Shown one piece after another: positions 7,790 to 17,157 of a stretch of DNA of 64,000 nucleotides. The stretch lies in contig NZ_JAANOP010000002.1 of assembly GCF_011250515.1 (NCBI RefSeq), positions 124,001-188,000 on the forward strand. Reading direction: 5' to 3'. Numbering within the stretch: position 1 is the stretch's first letter; each line of letters opens with the position of its first letter. This stretch comes from Aquirufa ecclesiirivi (GTDB lineage: Bacteria; Bacteroidota; Bacteroidia; Cytophagales; Spirosomataceae). Both the position numbers and the translations under genes were made by a program. The notes beneath the pieces were generated by a model. The model was not told the DNA's origin. It searched no databases and was given only the letters and a program-made list of their open reading frames with translations.

Positions 7790-9133
7790 CTAGACTTTTT
7801 GGATTTTAAATCCTTGGTACGCGTAATATACAATAAACACAAAGCAAACTAAAGGTATACTCAATGCCAATGATGGTCCTATTTTAAATAGGTAAGCCGT
7901 AAATGGTGGAATAATAGCCCCACCTACAATGGACATGATAATTAACGATGAAGCTAATTTTGAACCTTCTCCCAAATCTTTACATGCCAGTGCAAAGATA
8001 GTAGGAAACATAATGGATTGGAAAAAATATACCATCATTAATGCAATAACTGCTAAGATTCCTCCTCCTAACATAGCAATGATGATGGAAAGCACCGAAC
8101 CTATGGCATAAATTCCCAGTACACGGTTGGATTCATATTTACCCATAAAATAGGTCCCAATGAATCGACCTACCATAAATAAAATAAAGGCAAAGGAGGC
8201 ATGAAAACTAGCAATTTGCGTAGCAGTCATCGTTTCCGTTGTCTGATAAATTTTCTCCACAATCCATAAATTCGAATCCCGAGCAAAATCTAATTTAAAA
8301 TCAACAAAATTTCCCCAAAGCGAAACTTGTGCTCCAATATTACAAAATTGGGCAATGACGCCTAATCGTAAATGTTTGTTTTTTAGTAGACTTGCTATGC
8401 TTATCTTATTACCACTTGATTTACTTTCACCCACTGCTTTGACCTCTGGCATTTTAGTAATGGCGAATAAGATAGCTACAAAGGCCACGACTAATCCAAT
8501 GATTAAATAAGGACCTTGAACAGATTCTGCTTGACTAATGCGTATCGCTTCGGCTTCAGCGCTTGGTAAGGCCTGAATCATATCACGCGAATATTCCCGA
8601 TCCGAAAAAATGAAAATTCCACCGATCACGGGACCTAATATCGTACTAACTCCATTGAATGATTGTGCTAAATTAAGGCGAAAATCTCCTTTCTTGGGGT
8701 CACCAAGCACGGTTACGTACAAATTAGCTGCAGTTTCAAGGAAGGCTATTCCACTAGCTATCAAAAATAATGCCCCTAAGAAAAAACTGTATTGTCTTAC
8801 TGCAGCAGCAGGATAAAATAAAAATGCTCCAGCTGAGTAAAGGATGAGGCCCATTAAAATGCCCATTTTGTATCCTGATTTTCGCATCACTATTCCCGCA
8901 GGAATTGCCATAACAAAATAGCCCATATAAAAGGCTGTCTCAACAATATTAGCTTGCCATCTTTGTAAATCTAAAGCAATTTGAAATTGCTTAACTAAAG
9001 TGCCATTCAAGCTATTGGCTAAGCCCCAAAGAAAAAATAAGCTGGTAACTAAGATAAAAGGAAGTAAATAATTAGTATTGTCTTTATTTTGACTTAGTTC
9101 TAATTGTTCTTCAGAGTTTATGGGTAAGGCCAT
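7790..9133 (-). CDS. fucP: L-fucose:H+ symporter, MFS family
   Basis: This 447-residue membrane protein has about twelve hydrophobic segments of the FucP branch of the major facilitator superfamily. LFFLWGLANSLNGTLVKQF after the first helix, FYMGYFVMAIPAG, and LETAANLYV are typical of this branch. It would carry L-fucose across the inner membrane with protons. It is the first gene of the minus-strand fucose operon, with the divergent alpha-L-fucosidase 210 bases away, so both share a control region. Related permeases carry N-acetylglucosamine or glucose/galactose, but the whole downstream pathway points to fucose. Confidence 0.9.
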   Translation of the reverse strand: MALPINSEEQLELSQNKDNTNYLLPFILVTSLFFLWGLANSLNGTLVKQFQIALDLQRWQANIVETAFYMGYFVMAIPAGIVMRKSGYKMGILMGLILYSAGAFLFYPAAAVRQYSFFLGALFLIASGIAFLETAANLYVTVLGDPKKGDFRLNLAQSFNGVSTILGPVIGGIFIFSDREYSRDMIQALPSAEAEAIRISQAESVQGPYLIIGLVVAFVAILFAITKMPEVKAVGESKSSGNKISIASLLKNKHLRLGVIAQFCNIGAQVSLWGNFVDFKLDFARDSNLWIVEKIYQTTETMTATQIASFHASFAFILFMVGRFIGTYFMGKYESNRVLGIYAIGSVLSIIIAMLGGGILAVIALMMVYFFQSIMFPTIFALACKDLGEGSKLASSLIIMSIVGGAIIPPFTAYLFKIGPSLALSIPLVCFVFIVYYAYQGFKIQKV

Positions 9134-9343
9134 GTAGTGACTTTTAGTTAAAAGAGTTTAGCAGCTTTAATTTACCTGCTTTTTTTTATTAATTTTAGTT
9201 TTATACTAATTATTCTTATGTTAAATGTTCAAATAGTTCAATCAAAAATCAAAAACCCTTGAAAAGTGGTTTTCTCAAAATGGATTTTATCTGGTAACAT
9301 ATCTACTTGTAAATTAAATATTCCCATCATTAAAAATACATTC
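9134..9343. promoter_or_regulatory. divergent control region between fucP operon and alpha-L-fucosidase
   Basis: This 210-base AT-rich gap separates two divergent fucose genes, so it must hold promoters for both. I find no exact TAnnTTTG element on either strand. Short direct repeats are visible: GTTCAA at 9227-9232 and 9236-9241, and ATCAAAA at 9241-9247 and 9248-9254. They could be regulator contacts. No regulator gene lies next to the operon in the window. Confidence 0.4.
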
Positions 9344-10780
9344 ATGCGTTTTATTCTACTTTCCACGCTTATTTTGGGCCTAAGCTTTGTAACATTCGCT
9401 CAACAAATTAGTCCTATAGCCCCCTTACCTACCAAGAAACAGATTCAATGGCAAGCTTTGGAATATTATGGCTTTGTTCATTTTAATATGAATACGTTTA
9501 CGAATGTAGAATGGGGTGAAGGAAAGGAATCACCATCGAATTTTAATCCTAGTGCCTTAGATTGTCGTCATTGGGCCAGAATAGCCAAAGCTTCCGGTAT
9601 GAAAGGCTTGATTTTAACGGCCAAACACCACGATGGATTTGCATTGTATCCTTCTAAATTCACCACACATTCTGTCGCAAAATCCCCTTGGAAAAATGGT
9701 CAAGGTGATGTTGTGAAAGAATTGGCACAAGCCTGTAAAGAATATGGTTTAAAATTAGGTATTTATCTTTCTCCTTGGGATCGTTTTCATCCAGCTTATG
9801 GGACCGATGCATACAACAAGATATATGCTGAAATGCAAAAAGAATTATTGACCCAATATGGTCCTATTTTTGAATTTTGGTACGATGGAGCTAATGGAGA
9901 AGGCCCCAATGGAAAGAAGCAAGTGTACGATTGGCCCTTATTTCATGCTATGGTTAATAAATATCAACCCAACGCTGTGCAGTTTTCTGATAATGGACCC
10001 GATATCCGCTGGGTAGGTAATGAAAGAGGTTACAATTACGAAACTTCTTGGAGCCCTATCAATCGAGAAGAAATTTATCCTGGATATCCTAAATTTGATG
10101 CCTATAAAAATGGACAAGAAAACGGAACACATTGGGTGGCCCCCGAAGTCGATGTGTCCATTCGTCCAGGTTGGTATTATCACCCCAAAGAGGATAATCG
10201 GGTAAAAAGCCCCGACTCTCTTATGAAGATTTATGTGGCTTCTGTGGGTCGTAACGCTAATTTACTTCTCAATATTCCCGTGGATACCCGCGGATTGATA
10301 CATCCCAATGATTCAGCTTCTATGATGGGATTTGCGGATTTGAGAAAGAAAAGCTTGATTAATTTGTTGAATCCTAATTCCACTAAGATTCAAGTGAGTA
10401 CCACGCATAATTCAACTTATCTATTTAAGAATTTATTGGATACAAATCCAGCTAGCGCTTGGGCTCCTAACCTTCGTGATACACAACCTAGCATTCAAAT
10501 GAAATTGTCCAACCCAGTACTCTCAAATACCTTGATGCTTCAAGAACCCATTGCTTTAGGGCAAAGGATCAAATCTTTTACCGTTGAAATAGAATCGGAG
10601 AACGGAGAAAAATGGCAAATTAAAGCCAAAACTATTGGAAATAAACGGATGCTTACCTTCCCAGAAAGAAAGGTAAAGCATATTCGCATTATGTTAGATG
10701 AGTATCGAGCCCAACCCTTGATTTCAAATTTGGCTCTTTATCGAATTATTTCAACACGTAACGAATCGCTTTTCCACTAA
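9344..10780 (+). CDS. secreted alpha-L-fucosidase, GH29
   Basis: This 478-residue protein has a signal peptide (about 1-20, ending TFAQ), so it is exported. The GH29 barrel shows YYGFVHFNMNTF (41-52), LTAKHHDGFALYPSK with His95-His96, and FEFWYDGANGEG, where Asp181 is the expected nucleophile. After the barrel (to about 350) comes a beta-rich region (360-478) that resembles the discoidin-like C-terminal domain of GH29-B enzymes, which favour alpha-1,3/1,4-linked fucose. The ATG at 9344 starts the signal peptide directly; upstream in-frame starts give a non-signal extension. It would release L-fucose for the divergent permease and operon. Its last 35 bases overlap the convergent lipoprotein gene. 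Confidence 0.92.
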   Translation: MRFILLSTLILGLSFVTFAQQISPIAPLPTKKQIQWQALEYYGFVHFNMNTFTNVEWGEGKESPSNFNPSALDCRHWARIAKASGMKGLILTAKHHDGFALYPSKFTTHSVAKSPWKNGQGDVVKELAQACKEYGLKLGIYLSPWDRFHPAYGTDAYNKIYAEMQKELLTQYGPIFEFWYDGANGEGPNGKKQVYDWPLFHAMVNKYQPNAVQFSDNGPDIRWVGNERGYNYETSWSPINREEIYPGYPKFDAYKNGQENGTHWVAPEVDVSIRPGWYYHPKEDNRVKSPDSLMKIYVASVGRNANLLLNIPVDTRGLIHPNDSASMMGFADLRKKSLINLLNPNSTKIQVSTTHNSTYLFKNLLDTNPASAWAPNLRDTQPSIQMKLSNPVLSNTLMLQEPIALGQRIKSFTVEIESENGEKWQIKAKTIGNKRMLTFPERKVKHIRIMLDEYRAQPLISNLALYRIISTRNESLFH

Positions 10781-11195
10781 ATGTATAGCCATTGGCGTAT
10801 TGGGTGCTATAAACTTGATATTTAACGTCCATCAAGGCACTAGCGCCCATTTCTGTGGCTTTTTCTACCAATTGACTCAAGATTTCTTGTTTCTTGGTTT
10901 GATGATTTCCTCGGTTGAGCATCTTTCCATTGACAGTTTGATTGTTTTCCAATGGAACTTCTCCAGAAATGCTGATACTTTCAATGACCTCGTAGGATTG
11001 CTTCGGACTTTCATTGAAATAAAATACATCTATGGCATATTTCACAGGAATCTCAAATCCTAAACCATCGTGCCTATCCACGCCTCCATCCTTAAAATTG
11101 GGAGAATAATAGGTTGAAGGTTTCACGTTTTTAGAACATGAAGCCAACAATAACAAACATCCGAAACTTAGTACTTTAAATGCTTTCTGAGTCAT
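10746..11195 (-). CDS. putative lipoprotein of unknown function
   Basis: This 149-residue protein has a lipoprotein signal: a basic start, a hydrophobic stretch and the lipobox LASC with the acylated cysteine at residue 20. The mature part is a small alpha/beta domain with SQLVEKATEMGASALMDVKY, a pattern seen in short YbjQ/RcnB-like heavy-metal-binding-type folds, but I do not recognise the family firmly. Its end overlaps the 3' end of the fucosidase gene by 35 bases on the opposite strand. Its start overlaps the upstream Dabb gene by 20 bases, so it is probably co-transcribed with ligA, dapA and the Dabb gene. Confidence 0.75.
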   Translation of the reverse strand: MTQKAFKVLSFGCLLLLASCSKNVKPSTYYSPNFKDGGVDRHDGLGFEIPVKYAIDVFYFNESPKQSYEVIESISISGEVPLENNQTVNGKMLNRGNHQTKKQEILSQLVEKATEMGASALMDVKYQVYSTQYANGYTFSGKAIRYVLK

Positions 11196-11478
11196 AAATT
11201 AATACTCTGTCCCAATATTGGGCACAGTTTTTGATGAATTCTAAATGTATAGGAGCTGTTTGATAATAATCATGTCCAGCTTCATCCACAAAAGTGGTTA
11301 ATAAACAATAATCATAAGAACGATCTATGACAGGTCGATCAGTATTAGCGGGTTTACCTACATTGAAATCTTTCACTGTTTCAACCTTTCCTAAGGATAA
11401 TACTCCTGCTTCAAATTGTTGAATTTCTTCTTCACTTAGGCCTTTCTTTAACCAAAAATTTACGATGTGAACAAACAT
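11176..11478 (-). CDS. Dabb (stress-responsive alpha/beta barrel) domain protein
   Basis: This 100-residue protein starts MFVHIVNFWLKKGLS, the typical first strand of dimeric alpha/beta-barrel (Dabb) proteins, and contains YDYCLLTTFVDEAGHDYYQTAPIH, with the family's D-x-Y and HxxF-like features. Such proteins range from stress-induced proteins to small decarboxylases and cyclases; no function can be assigned. It lies 4 bases after dapA and overlaps the lipoprotein gene, so it belongs to the ligA-dapA transcript. Confidence 0.82.
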   Translation of the reverse strand: MFVHIVNFWLKKGLSEEEIQQFEAGVLSLGKVETVKDFNVGKPANTDRPVIDRSYDYCLLTTFVDEAGHDYYQTAPIHLEFIKNCAQYWDRVLIYDSESI

Positions 11479-11482
11479 AATA

Positions 11483-12376
11483 TTAATTAGATAAGTTTTC
11501 TTGTTGAATAATACGGTTCAATTTTAGCCCCAATTCCTCAGATGCTTCGGCTAATGGCATTCTTACTTGAGCTTGAATCATCCCTTTTAAGGCTAAAATC
11601 TTCTTCACCCCCACCGGATTTCCTTCTTCGTACAAATAAGGATCTATAGCTAAGAAACTTCCCAATGATTTTCTAGCTTCTGTAAAATCTCCTGCTAATG
11701 CAGCATGAATCATTTGCGAGAACTGATGAGGAAATGCGTTGGCAATCACTGACATAACTCCTACTCCACCCACTGAAATAATAGGTACGGCTTGAACATC
11801 ATCTCCTGAAATCAACAGGAAATCAGCTGGTTTATGCGCCGCAATCTCCATGCATTGTTCTATCACACAAGAAGCCTCTTTTACGCCAATAATATTAGGA
11901 TGTTCGGCCAATGTTAAAATTGTTTCAGGAGATAAATTAATACCTGTTCTTCCTGGGATATTGTACAAAATAACAGGAACTGGACTCGCATCTGCTACTG
12001 CACGGTAATGTTGAATAACTCCACGGGCACTAGGTTTATTATAATAGGGACAAACCGAAAGTATGGCATCAATACCATCAAAGGAGGTTTGCTTGATTTG
12101 AGCCATTAAATTTTCAGTATGGTTTCCACCTAAACCATATACGATGGGTAAATTTTTAGTATTAGCTTCCTGAACGGTGGCAATGATTTTCTTCTTTTCA
12201 TCAGCACTTGTAGTCACTGATTCTCCCGTGGTCCCTTGAACCACTAAATAATCGACGCCACCGCTTGTCACGTACTGAATAAGGTTTTCTAAGGCCTTCC
12301 AATCAATCGTTCGATCGGAAAGCATAGGTGTAATCAGGGCTGGTGCTACCCCGTGAAATTTAGGTAAAGTATGCAT
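11483..12376 (-). CDS. dapA: 4-hydroxy-tetrahydrodipicolinate synthase
   Basis: This 297-residue TIM-barrel aldolase makes HTPA from pyruvate and aspartate semialdehyde in the lysine/diaminopimelate pathway. VQGTTGES (47-54) carries the substrate-binding Thr pair, LYNIPGRTG (137-145) contains Tyr138 and Arg143, and GVKEAS (164-169) contains the Schiff-base Lys166. The length is normal for DapA. It lies 3 bases downstream of ligA, so the two are co-transcribed. Related family members (N-acetylneuraminate lyase, KDG aldolase) are less likely, given the full DapA set of residues. Confidence 0.93.
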   Translation of the reverse strand: MHTLPKFHGVAPALITPMLSDRTIDWKALENLIQYVTSGGVDYLVVQGTTGESVTTSADEKKKIIATVQEANTKNLPIVYGLGGNHTENLMAQIKQTSFDGIDAILSVCPYYNKPSARGVIQHYRAVADASPVPVILYNIPGRTGINLSPETILTLAEHPNIIGVKEASCVIEQCMEIAAHKPADFLLISGDDVQAVPIISVGGVGVMSVIANAFPHQFSQMIHAALAGDFTEARKSLGSFLAIDPYLYEEGNPVGVKKILALKGMIQAQVRMPLAEASEELGLKLNRIIQQENLSN

Positions 12377-12379
12377 GAG

Positions 12380-14380
12380 CTAGTGTAGGAGAGCTAAAAA
12401 CTCATCCTCTGTGATAATTTTTATGGATAATGAATTTGCCTTTTCTAATTTGGCAGGCCCCATATTTTCACCAGCTACTAAATAATCTAGTTTAGATGAA
12501 ATACTGGATACAACCTTACCTCCATTGGCAATAATTTTGTCTTTTAATTCTTCTCTTTCGAAGTTTTTAAACACGCCCGAAATTACAAAACTTTTTCCGA
12601 CCAAGGCTTCTCCCTCTAAAACTATTTCTTGAATTTCTTCGGATAACTGAACTCCAGCCTTCCTTAAACGTTCAATTTGCTCAATATTATCTGAATCTGT
12701 TACATATTCTTTCAAGCTATGTGCAATTCTTTCACCAATTTCAGGTACAGCTATTAATTCCTCCAATGTTGCCATGGATAAGTTGTCCATGGAATGAAAT
12801 TGTAAGACCAATTTTTCTGCAATCGTGGCCCCCACATGGCGAATTCCTAATCCAAAGAGTACTTGCCTAAATGGTATAGTTTTTGATTTTTCAATGGAAG
12901 TTAAAATGTTGGAAATGGATTTGCTTTGAAATCCTTCTAATCCTTCAAAATGACTTGCTTGTAAATCGTATAGGTCTGCTAGGTAATGAATGATGCCTTT
13001 TTCTACCAATAAGTCGATGGTCTCTACTCCTAAGTTTTCAATATTGAGCGCTTTTCGCTGTATGAAATGCTCTATTTTTCCCTTAATCTGTGGCGGACAA
13101 TGTTTATCATTCAAACAATAGTGGTTGGCCTCCCCTTCTTGACGGACCAAAATTGTCTCACAGGCTGGGCATTCAACAGGGAATAGAAATTTAGGTGAAT
13201 CGCCTTTTCGTTTTGCTAGATTTACCGAAGTGATTTTGGGAATGATTTCACCTCCTTTTTCAATAAATACTGTGTCATTTTCTCTTAGGTCCAATCGCTC
13301 CATTTCATTGGCATTGTGCACAGAGGCTCGTTTGATGACTGTTCCAGCTAAATAGACAGGTTTCAGATTAGCCACAGGTGTTACATTCCCTGTTCTTCCT
13401 ACTTGATAACTGATACTTTCAATCTTCGTTTCAGCGATTTCTGAAGGATATTTATAGGCAATGGCCCATCGAGGTGATTTAGCCGTAAATCCTAGTCGTT
13501 CCTGTTGAGCATAATCATTGATTTTAATAACAATACCATCCGTATTTAATGGTAATTCATGTCTTTTATCTTGCCAATCATGGATGTAAGCTAATACATC
13601 CTCCACATTTTGACATTTTTTCCAAGTGGGAGATACAGGAAATTTAGCCAAATTTAAGGCCTCTAAACTTTCTTCATGTGTTTGAAATGGATTCTCATTG
13701 CCTACCATAGCATAGATATAGCATGCCATATTTCTCCGAGCTACTTCAGCGGAATCTTGCATTTTAAAAGTACCTGATGCCGCGTTTCTAGGATTGGCTA
13801 AGGGTGCTTCTCCCCGACTAATCTTTTGTTCATTGATAGCTTCAAATGACGACAAAGGCATATAACCCTCTCCTCTTAGTTCAAATTCCCTTGGAAAGAT
13901 GCTGGAATTTAGTCGAAGAGGTAAACCTTTAATTGTTTTTACGTTATTCGTAATATCATCCCCTCTTGATCCATCACCACGGGTTACGCCTTTGATAAGT
14001 TTACCATTTTCATACCAAAATGATAAGGCTACTCCATCAAATTTGAGTTCACAGATGTATTCATAGTTTTCACCATCCAATGCTTTGGCAACTCGTTCAT
14101 CAAAATCTCTTAGGTCTTGTTCGTTATATGTATTTCCCAAAGAAAGCATGGGAAAACGATGGGTGACACTTTTAAATTGTTTGGTAATGGTTCCTCCTAC
14201 ACGTTGAGTAGGACTATCAGCCAAGGCGAAAAGCGGATTTTCGGCTTCTAATTTTTGTAATTCAGCCAACAATGCATCAAATTCCTGATCAGAAATAAGG
14301 CTTTCATGTTGCTGATAGTAAGCTTCATTGTATTGATTAATTTGATGGATTAATTCTTCCATCCGCAATTTCACATCCAT
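12380..14380 (-). CDS. ligA: NAD-dependent DNA ligase
   Basis: This 666-residue protein has the complete LigA architecture: an adenylation domain with CELKFDGVA, where Lys113 is the AMP-linked residue; an OB fold; a four-cysteine zinc finger (CPAC to CLNDKHC, about 408-433); helix-hairpin-helix repeats (about 460-580, including FGLGIRHVGATIA and IAVPEIGERIA); and a C-terminal BRCT domain (about 590-666). It seals nicks in replication and repair. It is the first gene of a minus-strand unit with dapA, the Dabb gene and the lipoprotein gene. rpe diverges 81 bases away. Confidence 0.97.
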   Translation of the reverse strand: MDVKLRMEELIHQINQYNEAYYQQHESLISDQEFDALLAELQKLEAENPLFALADSPTQRVGGTITKQFKSVTHRFPMLSLGNTYNEQDLRDFDERVAKALDGENYEYICELKFDGVALSFWYENGKLIKGVTRGDGSRGDDITNNVKTIKGLPLRLNSSIFPREFELRGEGYMPLSSFEAINEQKISRGEAPLANPRNAASGTFKMQDSAEVARRNMACYIYAMVGNENPFQTHEESLEALNLAKFPVSPTWKKCQNVEDVLAYIHDWQDKRHELPLNTDGIVIKINDYAQQERLGFTAKSPRWAIAYKYPSEIAETKIESISYQVGRTGNVTPVANLKPVYLAGTVIKRASVHNANEMERLDLRENDTVFIEKGGEIIPKITSVNLAKRKGDSPKFLFPVECPACETILVRQEGEANHYCLNDKHCPPQIKGKIEHFIQRKALNIENLGVETIDLLVEKGIIHYLADLYDLQASHFEGLEGFQSKSISNILTSIEKSKTIPFRQVLFGLGIRHVGATIAEKLVLQFHSMDNLSMATLEELIAVPEIGERIAHSLKEYVTDSDNIEQIERLRKAGVQLSEEIQEIVLEGEALVGKSFVISGVFKNFEREELKDKIIANGGKVVSSISSKLDYLVAGENMGPAKLEKANSLSIKIITEDEFLALLH

Positions 14381-14449
14381 GTATCAATTTTTAACTTCCT
14401 AAAGTTAAATGGAATGCACTAAGAAATAAACCTTAGCCAATAATTTTCA

Positions 14450-14457
14450 TACCTTTG
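14450..14457 (+). promoter_or_regulatory. candidate -7 promoter element for rpe
   Basis: TACCTTTG matches the Bacteroidota TAnnTTTG element and ends only 4 bases before the rpe ATG, so transcripts would be leaderless or nearly so. No TTG is found at the expected -33 distance, which lowers confidence. Confidence 0.45.
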
Positions 14458-14461
14458 CAAG

Positions 14462-15124
14462 ATGGAAAGTTTAATCATCGCCCCTTCAATTTTAGCTGCT
14501 AATTTTGCAGAACTTGGTTCAGAAATCGATATGTTGAATGCCTCTCAAGCTGAGTGGATTCATGTGGATGTTATGGATGGAATGTTTGTACCCAATATTT
14601 CTTTTGGATTTCCCGTTTTAGAAGCAGTAAATAAACGAGCGACGAAAGTGTTGGATGTACATTTGATGATTGAAAAGCCAGAAAGATATTTGGAAGCTTT
14701 TGCCAAGGCTGGTGCACAGGTTTTGACAGTACATTATGAAACATGTCCGCATTTGCACCGCACAATACAGCAAATTAAAGACTTAGGTTGTTTAGCGGGT
14801 GTAGCTTTAAATCCTTCCACTCCTGTTCATGTTGTAGAAGAAGTTCTTGCAGATGTAGATTTGGTTTTAATCATGTCAGTGAATCCTGGTTTTGGAGGAC
14901 AAAAATTTATTCCAAACGCCATTAAAAAAACGAAAGAATTGGCTGAATTAGCTGCCTCCAAAGGTTTGACCAAACTTAAAATAGAAATAGATGGTGGTGT
15001 TTCTACTGCCAATGCATTAGATTTAATCGAAGCAGGTGCCAATGTTTTAGTGGCAGGTAATTTTGTTTTTTCTTCATCAAATCCGATTGAAACTATTGCC
15101 AACTTGGTGAAACTAGGTAACTAA
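14462..15124 (+). CDS. rpe: ribulose-phosphate 3-epimerase
   Basis: This 220-residue TIM-barrel protein interconverts ribulose 5-phosphate and xylulose 5-phosphate in the pentose phosphate pathway. Family signatures are IIAPSILAANFAELG at the start, HVDVMDGMFVPNISFG (metal and catalytic Asp, 34-49), SVNPGFGGQKFIP and EIDGGVS. The length is standard. It is followed after 5 bases by the OmpA/PD40 gene on the same strand. Confidence 0.96.
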   Translation: MESLIIAPSILAANFAELGSEIDMLNASQAEWIHVDVMDGMFVPNISFGFPVLEAVNKRATKVLDVHLMIEKPERYLEAFAKAGAQVLTVHYETCPHLHRTIQQIKDLGCLAGVALNPSTPVHVVEEVLADVDLVLIMSVNPGFGGQKFIPNAIKKTKELAELAASKGLTKLKIEIDGGVSTANALDLIEAGANVLVAGNFVFSSSNPIETIANLVKLGN

Positions 15125-15129
15125 CATTC

Positions 15130-17157
15130 ATGAATTTGAAAATCCGCTTCATTTTTGGAATTTTCTATTGTCTGCTTGTTTTTAGCTTGCCTGCACAGCG
15201 TGTTCGCTGGGCTAATAAAGTCATTTCTGTTTCAAGTGAATATGCTGATCCATTATTAGGTTTGGAGTTTAGGTCCTTACATATCCTAGGTAAACCCAGT
15301 AAATACCCAACATTTAGTAACAGTCCAAGTGCCTGGCAGTCCCTAACTCCTGACAACCCAGCCGGAGAATATATAATTGTTTCATTTGATAGTTTATCTA
15401 AGGTAAAGCAAGTAGCTATTTTTGAAAATTTTGGAGCAGGATCCATTGTGCGGGTAGATGGATTAGATGAAAACAATAAATTGATCTTGTTAAAGGAGTT
15501 TAATCCTGGATATGCTCAAAAATCAGCTCAAGTAACTAGCATCAATTTACCTACTGCAACGGTCCCATTACGCGCCATTAAAATATCGATGAATTCCGAA
15601 AGGATAAAAGGTTATTCTCAAATTGATGCCATTGGAATATCGGATTCAGATGTTCCTATTGAAGAAAGTTTGAAATTGAACAAAGATGCCAATGCCTATT
15701 CTTTTAAAGAGAATTTAGGAAAAGAAATCAATTCTCCATACAATGAAATTTGCCCTGTGATTAGTCCAGATGGTAAAAAACTTTATTTTACCCGTTGGAA
15801 ACATCCATCTAATATGGGGAAAAATAAGAACCAAGATATCTGGGTGTCTAATTGGCAAGCAGATACTAAATCTTGGGCCAAAGCTGAATTGTTTCCTGAA
15901 CCCATTAATAATGATGAAAACAATGCGGTTTGTGGCATCTCTCCTAATGGCAAAACCATGCTATTGAATAATGTGTATAGAAATGACGGACAAATGGAAA
16001 AAGGCGTTTCGATGTCCTTTTTGCTTCGTACGGGTGACTGGAGTTTCCCCAAAGCATTGAAAATATTGAATTTTAAAAATAAATCAGAATTCTCTGAGTA
16101 TTCCTTAGCTCCCAATGGAAAGATTCTAGTGATGACTACCGAGATGAAAGATTCTTTTGGTGGCAAAGATATTTATGTCTCTTTTTGGAAAAATGATGAT
16201 AGCTGGACCGAACCTAGGAACATAGGACAAATTGTCAATACTGGTGAATCAGAATCGACTCCTTTTATTGCTCCCGATGGAGTGACGATGTATTTCTCAT
16301 CCAGTGGACATGTGGGATATGGAAACAATGATATCTTTTTAACCCGTCGCCTAGACGATACTTGGCTGAATTGGTCTGAACCTGAAAACTTAGGTCCAAT
16401 TGTCAATACAGCTCAATGGGATGGCTATTTTTCTGTAGCTGCTCAAGGTGACTATGCCTATTTCAGTTCTGTAGAGAACTCTTTGGGTGCCGAAGATATT
16501 TATCGAATTAAAATACCAGAAAAAGCAAAGCCATTGACATTGATTCAGATGGCTGGGCAAGTACTGAATCAAGATTCTCAAGAAACGGTTGCAGCTAAGA
16601 TTTTAGTTAAATCAGTGGCAGGCACTGATTCTCTTTGGGTAGACTATGATCCCTATTTAGGCGATTATAGTTTCATGTGGCCTGCCAAAAAGGCATTTAC
16701 CATGCAAGTAGTTAAAGATGGCTACATCTGTCGGGTAGAAAAATTTGATTATACTTCCGAACGAAATTATAAAAATGTTCAAAGGAACCTTTTGATAATT
16801 CCTATTCAATTGAATAAGCAATATCAAATTCCTAATATTAACTTTGATCAAAGTAAAGCAGAATTAAACCCAAGTTCGTATGAAGAATTAGATAAAATTG
16901 TCAAAATTCTTCAAGACAATACAAATTTTAAAATACTGTTGGAAGGACATACAGACAACCAAGGCGACTGGAATGAAAATATGAAACTTTCGCAAGAAAG
17001 GGTTGAAAATGTTAAAATATACATCGTTTCTAAGGGGATTAGTGCGAATCGAGTTCGCGTTAAAGGATGGGGTGGAACCAAACCAATGGCCAGTAACATG
17101 AGTGAAGAAAGAAGAAAATTAAACCGAAGAGTGGAGTTTACCCTTCAAGGAGATTAA
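15130..17157 (+). CDS. OmpA-family outer-membrane protein with PD40 (WD40-like) beta-propeller
   Basis: This 675-residue protein has an N-terminal signal peptide (about 1-22), a beta-rich region (25-180), and PD40 propeller repeats between about 200 and 460. The repeats show the recurring pattern ISPDGKKLYF, ISPNGKTML, LAPNGKILVM, IAPDGVTMYF. A C-terminal OmpA domain (about 560-675) contains LLEGHTDNQGDW and LSQERVENVKIYIVSKGI, which bind peptidoglycan. It probably sits in the periplasm or outer membrane and anchors to the wall. Similar Bacteroidota proteins occur near gliding or T9SS genes, but none are present here. It overlaps the acyltransferase gene by one base (TAATG). Confidence 0.88.
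   Translation: MNLKIRFIFGIFYCLLVFSLPAQRVRWANKVISVSSEYADPLLGLEFRSLHILGKPSKYPTFSNSPSAWQSLTPDNPAGEYIIVSFDSLSKVKQVAIFENFGAGSIVRVDGLDENNKLILLKEFNPGYAQKSAQVTSINLPTATVPLRAIKISMNSERIKGYSQIDAIGISDSDVPIEESLKLNKDANAYSFKENLGKEINSPYNEICPVISPDGKKLYFTRWKHPSNMGKNKNQDIWVSNWQADTKSWAKAELFPEPINNDENNAVCGISPNGKTMLLNNVYRNDGQMEKGVSMSFLLRTGDWSFPKALKILNFKNKSEFSEYSLAPNGKILVMTTEMKDSFGGKDIYVSFWKNDDSWTEPRNIGQIVNTGESESTPFIAPDGVTMYFSSSGHVGYGNNDIFLTRRLDDTWLNWSEPENLGPIVNTAQWDGYFSVAAQGDYAYFSSVENSLGAEDIYRIKIPEKAKPLTLIQMAGQVLNQDSQETVAAKILVKSVAGTDSLWVDYDPYLGDYSFMWPAKKAFTMQVVKDGYICRVEKFDYTSERNYKNVQRNLLIIPIQLNKQYQIPNINFDQSKAELNPSSYEELDKIVKILQDNTNFKILLEGHTDNQGDWNENMKLSQERVENVKIYIVSKGISANRVRVKGWGGTKPMASNMSEERRKLNRRVEFTLQGD

Noticed and set aside
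9134-9343. Consensus promoters for fucP and the fucosidase
   Set aside because: TAGTTTTA and CAAATAGT come close, but neither matches TAnnTTTG exactly, so no promoter was assigned.
15783-16166. Minus-strand open frame of 127 codons
   Set aside because: It is antisense to the PD40 repeats of the OmpA-family protein; the repeats themselves explain the lack of stops.
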